Below, in pieces: positions 1 through 10,841 of a stretch of DNA of 64,000 bases. The translations under genes were made by a program, and so were the position numbers. The DNA comes from Neurospora tetraspora (lineage: Eukaryota; Ascomycota; Sordariomycetes; Sordariales; Sordariaceae). The notes below the pieces were generated by a model that had not been told where the DNA came from, did no database searches, and saw nothing but the letters and a program-made list of their open reading frames with translations. Position 1 is the stretch's first letter. Every line of letters begins with the position of its first letter. The DNA is taken from NCBI RefSeq assembly GCF_033439725.1, contig NW_026944388.1, positions 186,001-250,000 of the forward strand, read 5' to 3'.

Positions 1-1373
1 CGGGTGCTGAATTGACCTTCGTATTCCTTGACGGAAACATACTTAGTTGAGCCTCCGTTCTGTAAGTCGTTGTCGTTGTGTTCTGTGCTATTCAACTTGG
101 GCACACTGCGAAAAGCTCGTCCATTCCAGCCCGTGGGACGAGAGACCGTTCTCCAGACTTGGAAAAGGTTCGACCATCGCTGTGAAACCTCTGATTTCCC
201 CACAGACTCGTCAACCCACTTTTCCCAATCGCTCATGGTTCTGATGTTTTTCGATATGGCCCAGCCCTTGAAAAGGTAGTACCGCGCACTCCATCCAGTG
301 GGCCCGGTGCTTCTGCTGCTGCCTACAAAAGATGGTCTCATCTGGTCAAGGCAGTCAAGTCCCAGTTGAAGTTGCGCCCAGCTGATTGCTTCCTCTCCAC
401 AGACAATGACGGGATTGCTCGCCAGCACAATTTCCTGGAACGTCCATGCTCGTTCCATCCACTCCCTATTCAGCAAACAATCGAGATCTCCGGACCGCAG
501 CAAGCCGCCTTTCCGAGTCCGACCAAGGCCACATATGCTGAGGAATTGCTGTGGTATGCACAAAGGAAAGCGCAAGTACGTCCGCAAAAAGACCCAGATC
601 ATGCTCTTGGCCAGTTGCATCTTGTAGTACGCCACCGGCCTCGGACCTCCCGGGGCCGCGTACATGTCCTCTTCAATCCACGGCACCCCAACAGGCGCAA
701 TTCTGAGTCTTGCCGCTTTCTCCAAACCCTTTACCGCCCTCGCGGTCCTCTCATCCCCATTGCCCAACCACACCCACACCGTCCTCGCCCACGTATACAC
801 CTCAGCCATCAACACAATTTGCCCGGCCTTTTCCGTGTCGTCAGCCTGGTTGATGCAGACGGCGTCAACCCAGATAGTAAGCGGGAGAGCAGTCCTACTC
901 CGCATCCGACCCCCCGCATAATGCCGTTCTCGAAGGGCGAGAAGCGCGTCGAGACCGTTCTTGGTAATGGGTATATCACAAGAGTCATTGCAACGGATGG
1001 TGTCCACGATAGGAGAAGAGTAAGGACCCCAGGTGTATGAGAGGGCGGTAAAGGCGGGGAAGTCGGATAGGTGGACTATGCGGAGGGTTCCCTGGAGAGG
1101 AGCGTCCCGGTTTCCTGAGGGAGGTGAGTCGATGTCCAGGACGCGGATGGATTTGATGGAAGGGTCTAGGCGGAGGTGGGAGTAGAGTTGTTGGGGGGTG
1201 AATTGGATCTGAGGAGTATCAATTTGGATATCGTTGGAGTCATTCTCGTCGTCGTATGGCTCCTCGTTCACGGTCAAGAGACTGATACGGTCGTGGTCGG
1301 GGAGTCTTATGGCGCCGGAATTTGGCGTCACGGTATCTTGTACTTTGTTGAACAACGTCTTGATGGCTTCCAT
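1..1373 (-). CDS. HET-domain (heterokaryon incompatibility type) protein, 3' part outside window
   Basis: One open frame reads on the minus strand from the ATG at 1371-1373 to the left edge with no stop, so about 457 codons are present and the C-terminus is missing. The protein shows the three hallmark blocks of the HET domain: LSYTWG near residues 111-116, IWVDAVCINQ followed by a downstream E and Q near 167-186 together with ARTVWVWLG near 196-204, and a later RAWTFQE block. HET proteins act as nonself-recognition or cell-death effectors when incompatible fungal individuals fuse, and many fungi carry dozens of polymorphic paralogues. The specific incompatibility partner cannot be told from sequence. 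The domain is preceded by about 75 residues of acidic, low-conservation sequence. The start was chosen as the first in-frame ATG. No intron is needed in the visible part. Confidence is high for the family and low for any specific het locus. Confidence 0.88.
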   Translation of the reverse strand, partial: MEAIKTLFNKVQDTVTPNSGAIRLPDHDRISLLTVNEEPYDDENDSNDIQIDTPQIQFTPQQLYSHLRLDPSIKSIRVLDIDSPPSGNRDAPLQGTLRIVHLSDFPAFTALSYTWGPYSSPIVDTIRCNDSCDIPITKNGLDALLALRERHYAGGRMRSRTALPLTIWVDAVCINQADDTEKAGQIVLMAEVYTWARTVWVWLGNGDERTARAVKGLEKAARLRIAPVGVPWIEEDMYAAPGGPRPVAYYKMQLAKSMIWVFLRTYLRFPLCIPQQFLSICGLGRTRKGGLLRSGDLDCLLNREWMERAWTFQEIVLASNPVIVCGEEAISWAQLQLGLDCLDQMRPSFVGSSRSTGPTGWSARYYLFKGWAISKNIRTMSDWEKWVDESVGKSEVSQRWSNLFQVWRTVSRPTGWNGRAFRSVPKLNSTEHNDNDLQNGGSTKYVSVKEYEGQFST

Positions 1374-1570
1374 CTTTGAATTGTTTCATTTGGCAGAAAT
1401 GGCAACTTATGACCTTCGACAAAGTGAAGTTGAAATAAAGACCTCAGTATCTAGTTAAGGCCACAATAAGGCTGAGGGTCTAGCGAGTTGGTTGGTCAAG
1501 AGCTAAAGTTACAGGGGCAGTCATTAATGCACCGCCGCAACTCCGCCTCTCACAAACTGGTTGGTTCAAG
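1374..1570. other. 5' flank of the HET gene
   Basis: Short non-coding upstream region between the HET-gene start and the first inverted-repeat element. It should hold the promoter of the HET gene, but I see no specific motif in it. Confidence 0.4.
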
Positions 1571-1572
1571 TA

Positions 1573-2214
1573 CTTGGGGGTTGTCGGGCGGCTTGGTTGG
1601 AGCCTTTTCAACCCCCTACTCATTAAGTAGGGGGAAAAAATATTCTGGGACAAACTTTTAATCTGGGACATCTGAAATGTTAGCGTGCACTATAGAAAAA
1701 TGTTAGTGGGAAGATGCAACAACGCAAACCACATCCATAATTTTTTTAAAATTCCGAAAAAATTCTTAGAGCTTGAGACTATAGTTAAAAGACTATTCTC
1801 AAAGTTGCATCAATTTTGGCTTAGCCGTTGGTGAGAAAAGTCAGTTGCAAGCGTTTTTCGCTGCGAAATCGTCGGTTCGGTTCGATGCTTTCACGCAACC
1901 AAAAATGACGATATTTGGTAATCACTGAAAAGTCCGGAAGCCAATGCTCGCCCAGCTTTCAAGATGATTTTCTATAATTTTCTGAAATAGTTTCCTAAGT
2001 TACGGATTACCTTCTAGAATTTTGGTAGAATTTTAGAAAAATGGTGGACGTAATTCGCGTTGCTCTATCTTGCCTACTAACAATTCTCCATAGTGTCGCC
2101 TAACATTTCAGATTGTCCCAGATTAAAAGTTTGTCCCAGAATATTTTTTCCCCCTACTTAATGAGTAGGGGTTGAGGAAAGGTCCCACCACCGAACCGCA
2201 CCACAACCCCCAAG
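1573..2214. mobile_element. Fold-back (long inverted repeat) non-autonomous DNA element, 642 bp
   Basis: The two ends are reverse complements of each other. Both outer ends read TA-CTTGGGGGTTGT. Further in, both arms carry CTACTCATTAAGTAGGGGG (left about 1616, right about 2152-2170), then AATATTCTGGGACAAACTT and a block ending GAAATGTTAG (left to about 1682, right from about 2100). Weaker inverted similarity continues inward, to about 1765 on the left and 2015 on the right, so each arm is nearly 200 bp. A TA dinucleotide flanks both ends (1571-1572 and 2215-2216), as expected of Tc1/mariner-type insertion. The interior has no credible open frame, so the element would need a transposase in trans. 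The bounds come from where the inverted similarity stops and could be off by a few bases. I cannot assign it to a named family. Confidence 0.75.
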
Positions 2215-2251
2215 TACACTTGAAGCGATGAACGTCATTGCTTACAGACTA

Positions 2252-2415
2252 CCGCTTTTTCCCAGTCATAAGAGATTTACCAAACGTGACACTTTTGGTG
2301 AGAATAGCGCATATGCACGACGGCTTTAGTTGCAGATGAGGAATCAGTCCAATGGGATTCTTCCATCTTCCTGGCTAGCGCCTTTGGTAAATCTCTTACG
2401 ACTGAGTTTTAGCGG
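2252..2415. mobile_element. 164-bp MITE, copy 1
   Basis: This short element begins CCGCT and ends AGCGG and is flanked on both sides by TA (2250-2251 and 2416-2417). Its terminal inverted repeats run about 30 bp and include AAGAGATTTAC on the left and GTAAATCTCTTA on the right. A second copy of exactly the same length lies at 28059-28222 with the same TA flanks, which fixes the boundaries. There is no coding capacity. It is therefore a non-autonomous Tc1/mariner-like miniature element mobilised in trans. The small Neurospora element Guest also targets TA, but I could not verify identity from memory. Confidence 0.85.
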
Positions 2416-2417
2416 TA

Positions 2418-2856
2418 GTCACAATGCGCCTGTTTGAGCATTCAATAGTTCTCGCAGAAATAAGAAGGAGTCTTGTAGACTTTGAAGACGTCCCACAAGT
2501 CAAGTGAGGTGCCAATCTCACTGCCACTCAAAAGTCCTGAACTGTCAGGCTATTGTACTCCAACATGAGCTACCAACAATAAATATTGAGCAAGTGATCT
2601 AGGTCCCACTGAGAGGCTGCTCATCATTAGGCCGTTCTTCTTATAACGCTATTAAACATTCATTCTTCGTAAACCTGTAATTTATCAGCTGACTTAGGCG
2701 GTGGTAAACAATCCACAGTACTTTCTTCTCGTGCCACCGAGACGGCGCCGTAGCGCAACCACAGTTGGTGTGTGCTGATCCTGTTTTTTCAGGCTTCCTC
2801 ATGTCAGATGCCTTTGATTCATCAGACAGCCATCGATCAACAAAGTCCGAAGCCAC
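2418..2856. other. Intergenic, 3' flank of the conserved gene
   Basis: About 440 bp between the MITE and the stop codon of the next gene, which reads toward it. It presumably holds that gene's 3' UTR. I see no gene or repeat in it. Confidence 0.4.
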
Positions 2857-4777
2857 TCAGAACTTGAGCGCCTTGTCACCTTGCTTGGGATAAGCAGAGG
2901 TTACCGGCTGCATATCAACGGCCACAGAAACATCAGGATTGCCAAACTCCGCTGCCTCCTCAGTGATAGCAACGCTCTTGAGGAAGGTGATCGGCTCGGA
3001 ACTCAAGGAATTCATTGCCTTTTCATCTTGCCCCGCGACTGAGATTGGTGTCAGAGGTCTTAGACCTCTTCCAAATTCGCACTGAGAACGGTGCCGTCTA
3101 AGGCTCGGCTTCCTCGGCAAGGCCCTATTGCTGAAGAACATGATCTCGTCCATGTTGGGTCGGGGAAGAGGTGTAGTGCATGCCTCGACGTATACCTTAC
3201 TCTTCAAGGTTTGGATTGGGCTAGGGTTGTACTCCTCTTCGGACTGCATAGGGATTTGATCTTCGTCCAAAAATCCAGGACCAGGCTCGGCCGATGTGCT
3301 CTTCATTCCCCTTTGACGCTCTGAAAATGGCAAATCGGTCACCGAGGAGAAGGCCATATCTCTCACTGCGGGATTGACCTTGAGTGAAGCTGGGCTATGG
3401 AATAGTTAGTTGTGATAGCTTGTTGACAGCGGGAGAGACCAGATACAAACCTGCGCCCATTGCAGACGATATAATGGGTACCGAAAGTGGTGAGTGTCTC
3501 GGGTTCATTAATGCCATCTTCCGGGGTGCTTCGGGGTGTCGGTGGAGGAGTCCACGGAGGTCGAACAGGGAGAAAATTGCTCGCAAATGAACCTGTCGCG
3601 TACGCAAAGTCGAACGTATCCGTTGACGAACCAACCATACATCGTGAATGGCGAGGCATGCCAGGCGGACTCAAGCGGCATGGTAATGCGAGAGTGACCA
3701 TGTTCCTGGCGTCAGAGGAACCATCGTGCGCAGCCATCTCGAGGTACTGGTCAGCAATATCCAGGGCCTTATCGCTTTGTACGGAGAGCCAAGCGCCGGC
3801 CGAATGGTGTCCAGAGCGGTCAATGGGCTGTTTCAACTTGATGTTAGACAAGGAAACCGTGTAGGTGGGGCCGATATATAACATACCAAAGGAACAGGTC
3901 GGTAGCCAATGTTGCGCACAATTTCAGCCTTCGCGTAGGGCCTTGACTGTAGCTTGCTAAAGCCATAACCAACGGCCACGGTTGGCTGAATATCGTCTTC
4001 GGCCACAGCATCGATGCTGATACGATTCTTTTCGGTGGCGCTAGGGTAGCAACTATGGCAGACAGTGAAGCTGCACTCTGTTTCGCGGCTTGGCATCCAC
4101 GGTTGGTCGTCGTCAGGGAACCTCTTTTTAGCATGCTCGTAACGCGGGTGGTCGGGCTGGCGGCGTTCTTCTGCTATGGTATTCTTGACCTTTAGGTTGT
4201 TTGTTGATGTTAGCAAACTGACCATGTTTTTGACGTGGACTCATGCTATAGGCAGACGTACGTTCTCGCGCTGACTCAGTATCGTCTGGATCTGAGACGG
4301 GGTATAAGAGACCATCTGTTCGGGAGTAATCTCTCTGAGGAAGCTGTAATCCTCGTGGCGGGCCTCTGGACCATGCTTCCCAAGGGTCATCTTCTCAGCG
4401 AAGGTACAGCCGATACCGTCGAAGGCCACAGGAATTCCATTGGCCTTTCTGCCCATGATCAGGGCATCGCGATCGACGATACATCTGTAGACCCAACCGA
4501 AATCGCCCTTTCGTCTGCAATAAGCACACTTATCTCGCGTAGAGTAGAAGCGGGTCATGACAGAGTGAGGACATCTGATTTTCAACCGGCGCTTTGAGGA
4601 ACGCTGAGAATGGATGGAAAAATCGGATAAGGGGATGGGCAAAGGCGGAAACGCAAGAGTCGCGATTGGCAAGGCCGGAAGCGGCTTTCCCATGTCGGGC
4701 GCCTCCATTGTATCGACGATATGCCTTGGTGTTCGAGAACGGATAGGAAGCTGTCGCGGGGGATCAGGGTCGGCCAT
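2857..4777 (-). CDS. Conserved fungal protein of unknown function with paired Cys motifs, 4 exons, 577 aa
   Basis: Exons 4777-4262, 4189-3887, 3827-3451 and 3394-2857 join in frame (1,734 nt) across introns with GTACGT, GTATGT and GTTTGT donors and CTAAC branch sites. The start is the ATG at 4775-4777: the frame is open a little further upstream but has no ATG before a TGA. The N-terminal third is proline-rich. It is followed by a basic stretch and a cysteine cluster (C69, C84-x2-C87, C99). A second cluster, C211-x3-C215-x2-C218, lies in exon 2. The spacing suggests a zinc-binding fold, but this is inference. The C-terminal half is hydrophilic and low in complexity, so probably disordered. 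I do not recognise a named domain. The gene stands head to head with the Mpv17-family gene at 7071, across about 2.3 kb. Confidence 0.8.
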
Positions 4778-7070
4778 GATGTCGGCGGGGAAGAGCAGTT
4801 GCTGGCGCGGTCGCAGTCGCAAATACCGTCACGGTAGGAGTTATCGTCAATGGATGGCGGTATAGAAGGCTGCGATGGGGTCTTTGGCCATGCCAAAGGA
4901 AAGATGAAGACAAGCACCTTGGGAGGCGTCAATGGGCTAGTGTCGTTGTTGGGCAAATACTGCGAGCAGGCCGACGACGAAGTGAGGCGAGGGTGGTACC
5001 CGCGTCGAGTGTCTGCAAATCTCGAGGGCAGCAAGACCGGATGACAAGAATTGGATGCCCACATCCTGTATCAATCAACATCAAGTGCCAGCCAGTGTTC
5101 TGTCGGTGTCCTCCACTACATGCCAAAGTCCCCTCCATCGACGCAGATGAGATGAAACTGAAATCCCATCCCCGCCTCCAAGACTTTCGAAAGACTGAAC
5201 TGCACAACTGGAAGGAGCGTTGATGGCCACTTGCCAAAACTATCCAGTTCATCGCGCCTTCCTTCAACCAACACCATATCTGACCAGACAGGAGCCGGCC
5301 TCCAAGTTGTTCCGAGTCCGCTTTGGACGCATGACGCAAAAAACTGAAGTCAGCCAACCCCCGCTCCAAAGGTTCAGTTCCTCTTTAACCCACAACACCC
5401 AGCAGATCGACCATCATTCGCAACATCCACAGTTTCTGGGTTGCCATTCGAAAGCGATGATTTCCCTCCCTTGACCACGCAACACAACAACCTTTCAGGT
5501 TCGCCTTCATGGAATATCCATAATCACCCTTTGAACAATCGAAAGGCACTTGCCAAACGTCGTATTCCTCCATCCTATCCCACCCTTCTCGCTCTAGGCT
5601 GCTAACGGCCTTTTCTCCAGATCATCTCCGGCTCCCGAAGCCAGTTGTCGATCCCATGGCATGGGCTCTTGTCGTCGCCATGTGTCGTCGGACATTTGCT
5701 GGCCTGTCCAACGGGAAGAAAGGAAGTTGATATCCAATCTGCCAATGCGGCTCAAAAGCATGTCATGCTCTCTCTTCCCCTTGTTTCCCTGCCATTTGCC
5801 GGCTTGGACTCAGGGGAACATGACACTTTCCGATCTGTGGAGAACCGAGAGCCAACAGGGACAGAAGCATCGATGACGGCAGCAGATCCTGGCCCCGGCG
5901 AGCCCAGCGCCCTAGCGCCCAAAGAAGCAAAGAAAGTCAAAGGTCCAGCACAACCAATGAGACGCGCTCACGGCCGGCTGGCGATGGAAGGCTGCATCGT
6001 GGACCAGCACTCGCAGAGACAGAATGGGACACTGGGACAGGGATGTCACTTAGACGAACGCTAGCGAACACTGGGGGCGGGTCCATGATCTGTGCGGCCC
6101 CGGTCTGTTTCTCTTCTGGGCTGGGAAACCAAATGGTACCTCGGCCGATTGGGTAAACACGCCAATCACGTCGTCGCTGGACCCCTGGAGGCCTAGATTT
6201 CAGGTCCCCACAACAAAGCTGTGCAGCCGCGATGGACCTCTGAGAGCTCGAGCTCGGGCAGCTCAGCGCTCCAGTCCCTGTCTTGGAAGCCACCCGGGGG
6301 TCGATATTGGGAGCGACACGACCGCGACCTGCCATGGAAAAGCAGAGAGCCCTCGCAAGTCGCAAGCCCTCAGCTCCTGGTCAGCTCCTGGGCCGGGGAC
6401 CTGGGCGCAAGCTGGGGCTGGTCAGCTCCTGTTTACCAACCTCCTCGTAAAGGCCTTCAAGACTCTCAATTTGCTATTTCCCCCTTCCCTCGAACCACCC
6501 CCCGGATCGCGCCAGTTGCCAAACCCTGACCCTCTTTCACTCTTTTTTGCTTCCGGTTCTAGCGGTCCCAATCGACAAGACTCGTGCTGTTCTGCTGTCC
6601 TCCCCACCTGTTGCTGCGTACATCCCATCGCCGGTGAGTTTGCTGTTTTTCTTGATGCTCGCAGAGAAGCCCTTTGGAACCCGAACAGTCGGTGACGGAC
6701 CCGGACGGCGCGGGCTAGGGGCCCGACGGGGCGTCATTGCGGAGCATTGGCAGCTCGCATTATCCACTCCGAAAGACCCCCAAAAGCCCCAACCTCCAGC
6801 GAAAGCTCCCAGCTTCCCCGGCCGGATGCCCCGTAATCACAGACAGAAATCCGTCGCAACCGTTCCGGGCGCGACCGTCGCATCACGGCGAATTGTCCGC
6901 GCCCGCCGACTCACACTAACATCTTCCTTCTGTTATCGGTACCTGCCAGTACCGTACCGGTACCGCTGCCATATACCCGTGCGCCCCCGCTGACCACTGC
7001 CCTTCCTTTGCAGGCTTGACGCATCCCCAACATTAGATGTCGATTTGACCGCCGCTACCTTCCTCTCACC
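4778..7070. other. Divergent promoter region between two genes
   Basis: About 2.3 kb between the starts of the conserved gene (minus) and the Mpv17-family gene (plus). The reading frames here overlap each other on both strands, lack family motifs, and look like chance frames in GC-rich DNA. It should hold both promoters and long 5' UTRs. A probable 5' UTR intron near its right end is listed separately. Confidence 0.5.
6634..7013 (+). other. Probable 5' UTR intron of the Mpv17-family gene
   Basis: A strong donor (G|GTGAGT at 6634) and a strong acceptor (pyrimidine-rich run ending TTTGCAG at 7013, with a GCTGAC branch-like site about 20 bases earlier) bracket 380 bp just upstream of the ATG at 7071. 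Splicing would leave a compact leader. This is a motif-only call. Confidence 0.4.
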
Positions 7071-8207
7071 ATGTCGGTAAAAGACCACCACAGCACTGTC
7101 GGCGCCATCGCCGAGGCTGTTGCCGAAGCCGCCCACGGTGACCTGCCCGGTACCAAGGGCCACCATCCCATCTCGGCCGTCATTGGTACCGCCCTCACCG
7201 GCGGCAGGCAAAATGCCGGCACCAAGGGCTATTTGGCTGTACGTCATCCCGTCACTCCCTCTTCCACATGCGCTCCCTAGATGCGCTCATACGGCACCAC
7301 TATGAAGTCGAATAGGTACAGGGGAAGGTGGTTATGAAGGGTTGAAGGCATCATGACAATGGATACTGACCTCATCGTCTACCTCAGGCCTACCTCAAGC
7401 AGCTGGAGACCAACCCCCTCCGTACCAAGATGCTCACTGCCGGCACCCTAGCTGGTAGTCAAGAGCTGCTCGCATCATGGCTCGCCAAGGATCGCAACAA
7501 GAATGGCAACTACTTCACGGCCCGCGTCCCCAAGATGGCCACCTACGGCGCCCTTGTTAGCGCCCCCTTGGGCCATTTCCTCATCTGGATCCTCCAGAAG
7601 ATGTTCCAGAACCGCAAGAGCTTGAGGGCCAAGATCCTCCAGATTCTTGTCAGCAACTTAATTGTGCGTCAATGTCCCCCAATCCTTATGTCTTGAGCCT
7701 GGTTAACATACTTTCTCCCATGTCTAGGTTGCCCCGATTCAAAACTCGGTATACCTTGTCGCCATGGCCATCATCGCCGGCGCCAAGACCTGGAAGCAAG
7801 TCCAAGCGACCGTACGTGTCGGCTTCTGGAAGGTCATGAAGGTCAGCTGGCTCTCGTCGCCCCTCTGCCTGGCCTTTGCCCAGAAGTTCTTGCCCGAGGC
7901 CGCCTGGATGCCCTTCTTCAACCTCGTTTCCTTCTTCATCGGTACCTATATCAACTACATTACCAAGAAGAAGCGCCTCGCCGCTTTGCGCAGGAAGCAC
8001 TTCGGCGACGGTGCTCACGGCGACCATAGACATGGTCGTGAGCGGGAGCGTGATCGTGAGCGTGAGCGCCATAGCAGCCCCCCTCACGGCCACGGCCCTT
8101 CCCACGGCGGCCGTCCCATCAACCCTACTCTCGGCAGCCATCATGGAGGTGGTCCCGTCCCGCCTCCTCAGGACTACCCTTCTCTCGGCCAGAACCCCCA
8201 TTACTAA
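7071..8207 (+). CDS. wsc: Mpv17/PMP22-family peroxisomal membrane protein, probable Woronin sorting complex protein (WSC), 307 aa
   Basis: Exons 7071-7238, 7388-7663 and 7728-8207 join in frame (924 nt, all phase 0). The ATG sits in a good context (CACCATG). The core is a four-helix Mpv17/PMP22 membrane protein: hydrophobic segments around GALVSAPLGHFLIWIL and NSVYLVAMAIIAGA, and the signature WMPFFNLVSFFIGTY near the end of the domain. The N-terminus is extended relative to minimal Mpv17 proteins. The C-terminus is a charged Arg/Glu/His-rich tail followed by a Gly/Pro/His-rich segment. In Neurospora the family member WSC assembles in the peroxisome membrane, recruits the HEX-1 core and segregates Woronin bodies, which plug septal pores. 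The assignment to WSC rather than another Mpv17 paralogue rests on the fungal-specific extensions, so the family is certain and the orthology is probable. Confidence 0.8.
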
Positions 8208-9223
8208 GCGCAAACGCATTACCGGGCCAGCTTAAGTTACGGTGATGGACACCAGGTTCAAGCTGCGGAAGTATCGTGACTGCCATGTAAACACATCGCC
8301 CCGGGATTACCCCTGATATATGATACCAAATATGAGAGTGGGGTGCTCATTAAACCAACATTCGTGCCAGCCCGCCAGGTAGGCCCAGCACAACAAGACA
8401 GGTACAACCCAGCCACACACATAAAGCGACACTAATACTACGGATTTCCTGACGAGACGAGTATATGTAGATGAAGATGAAGGGTTGTACACTGGAGGGG
8501 AGGAGAAGTAAGGAAGAAACGAGATCTTTCGGATACGGGCTTCTTTGATATCTTTTTGCAAGGCGCGGGGAAAAGCCGGAGCAAGTTGGATATTGCGTGT
8601 GAATGTATTATCTCTCTGTTACTACGTACGCTTATTTAACGATGGATACCTAATTGTGTCACTGAGATCTCGCGTTTGTTGTGTATGAACTCCTGCCCTG
8701 GTACCATTCTTGCTCTCCTCATTTTCAACTAGTCCTTGGTGGTTGAATCGAGCCTAGTCACGTCATAGCCCAGCCAGGTTCGTACATATCCTATGATGAT
8801 CGTATCCTCCAGCATCCAAATCCTCGCCTGAAGCTTCCCAGCTCGACACTCGGGATTATCTGATGGATAAGCAAAGTGTGAAGTGCGTTTTTGTGCCACG
8901 AGCTGCTTATTGTGCCTTTCTCTCCATGATTTTTCCCTGGCAGTCGACCCAGGGTGCGAGACATGGCGGGAGCGCGTTCCTGAGGATGCGGTGGAATTGG
9001 GCTCAAGACGCCTTTCGAGGTATTACTGCGTCCAGTATCTCGGATGAACGTTGTATAATGTCCCCTCCACTTCCTATGACCATGGAGCGTAACAGTGCTC
9101 AGTCATCGTTGTTCGACATTTGGCCACTGGCAACATTGGAACAAGCACCCCAGGGCCTGCCAGGGGTACCGCAATCGCCGTTCTGTCCATTTCATGTCGA
9201 TGTTGTCTTCACACCGACCCCGC
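8208..9223. other. Convergent intergenic region
   Basis: About 1 kb between the ends of two convergent genes, so it should contain both 3' UTRs and polyadenylation sites. I see no gene in it. Confidence 0.5.
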
Positions 9224-10121
9224 TCAGTCAAAGCCTTCCAAGGGAAGATCACCTTCAAGCATAAACCCAGGGCTCCAATACTCCCACTCAATGCCCTGCT
9301 TGTCGACCCAAAGCATACCCTCGCCCACGAGATCCTCCAGCGCCGTTTGCGCTCGTGCTCTCGTCCATCGCAAGTTATCCATCAACATCGACACACTGAC
9401 GTATCCCAACACCTGGGCAGCCTCCAGCACGGCGCTCTGATCCGTATTCAGCTCCTTGGGCACAGACCGGATGTACTGCTTGCTTCCGACCTTGATAACC
9501 GAGTATGCCGATCCAAGAGGCTTGAGTGTCCCGACTGCACGAAGAATATCATCTCTGTTTGCCGTGTCAGCATCTCCATCCATTCATTTATCCACCCAGC
9601 GACCCTTTTCTCTCAAGAGCAACGGAAAAGGGGAAGAAAACGACCTACTCAGTAACCCCCTGCACCCCCATCCCTTCCACCCGTCCCCTCACCACCCTCT
9701 CCCTAACCATGCCCACCTCAATCAACCCCCCATTCTCCCCCCTCGTCTCCCCACAAACCTCCACCACCCTCACAGCCAACTCAAAATAAAAATCATTCAC
9801 CGTCCGCCCCAACAACTGCGCCCACATACTATCCCCCTTTCCCTTACTGTCGCCATGCCCACTACTAGCCAAAAGCGGATCCACCCCGATAGCCGTGCAC
9901 ATGCGCGCAAACTGCGCGCGAAAAGTCGGGTTGGACTTGATGTCTTTGGCGTGCGTGGCGGCGAATTGTTGTAACAGGGAGCGGAAGACGGAGAGTTGGG
10001 TTTCGAGAGCCGAGGCTTGCGAGGAGCGGAGGGCGGAGCCGTGCGTGGCGTATTGCGCGGAGGTGAGGCGGGAGCGGTCGAAGGCTGCTAGGCCGACTGC
10101 TTTGTTTTTGCGGTGGGACAT
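9224..10121 (-). CDS. snf8: ESCRT-II subunit Snf8/Vps22, 267 aa
   Basis: Exons 10121-9649 and 9554-9224 join in frame (804 nt) across an intron with a GTAGGT donor, a GCTGAC branch site and a CAAACAG acceptor. The protein starts MSHRKNKAVGLAAF, the typical Snf8/Vps22 N-terminus. It then has a helical region and two winged-helix domains; the second holds VLEAAQVLGYVSVSMLMDNL and ends with the GMLWVDKQG strand. Length is close to the yeast and animal proteins. Snf8 joins Vps25 and Vps36 in ESCRT-II on endosomes, which links ubiquitinated-cargo recognition to ESCRT-III assembly and multivesicular-body formation. It is also needed for pH signalling in fungi. The gene is convergent with the Mpv17-family gene. 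Confidence 0.93.
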
Positions 10122-10841
10122 TTTTTGGAGTTTGGTTGGGTGAGAGGATGTGCTATTTTGGGAGTTGTGAGGGTTGCTGGGTGTGTTCGGTCATATAGGT
10201 GGGTTTCTGTGTGCGGTGGTGATGGATGAGACAAGAATTCCGAGGGATGAGATTTTGTTAGGTGCTGTGATGAATCGGGTGTGGGAATGAGAATGAAGCT
10301 GAGATTGAGGATGAAGATGGGAGTCAAAAGCGGAGATGTGAGGTTGATGTTGGGTGGAAGTCGGAGTGGGATCCGGGGAAGCGGGATGGATGTGATGGCG
10401 TGCATGTGGCATGTGGGGCGCATGCTGAGGCGCCCCGGCCCCGTCCCGTCGACGGGACAGGGAAGTTCCACCGTGACGTACGTAAGTACTTCCGTGCCCT
10501 TTCTTGTAGATCGTGATATTGAAGTTGAACATCGACAGTCTGTGAGGATGCTCTTGAAAGTCTATTGCCTCGATATTCAATTTTTTGGGGTTCCGAATTA
10601 GTGGACTAAGGCCGGCGAACGGGCGATGGTGCGATTTTACAACATCATCCAACGCACTTCTTCTCTTTCTGTAATATACATATGCATGTAGATGACTATA
10701 AAATTAATCAAGGCTCACTTTCATTGAATGCGTATCAAATGATTTCTTCCAATTTTCATCGTCTTTACCTCCCAACTTGATGCTATGGGAGCGATCCCTT
10801 GTCCGTGTGGTGACCAAACTACCCAACTGTACTTCATCTCC
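10122..10841. other. Intergenic, promoter of snf8 and 3' flank of aar2
   Basis: About 720 bp. The part near 10,200-10,420 is G/A-rich on the plus strand and low in complexity. No gene is supported. Confidence 0.5.
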
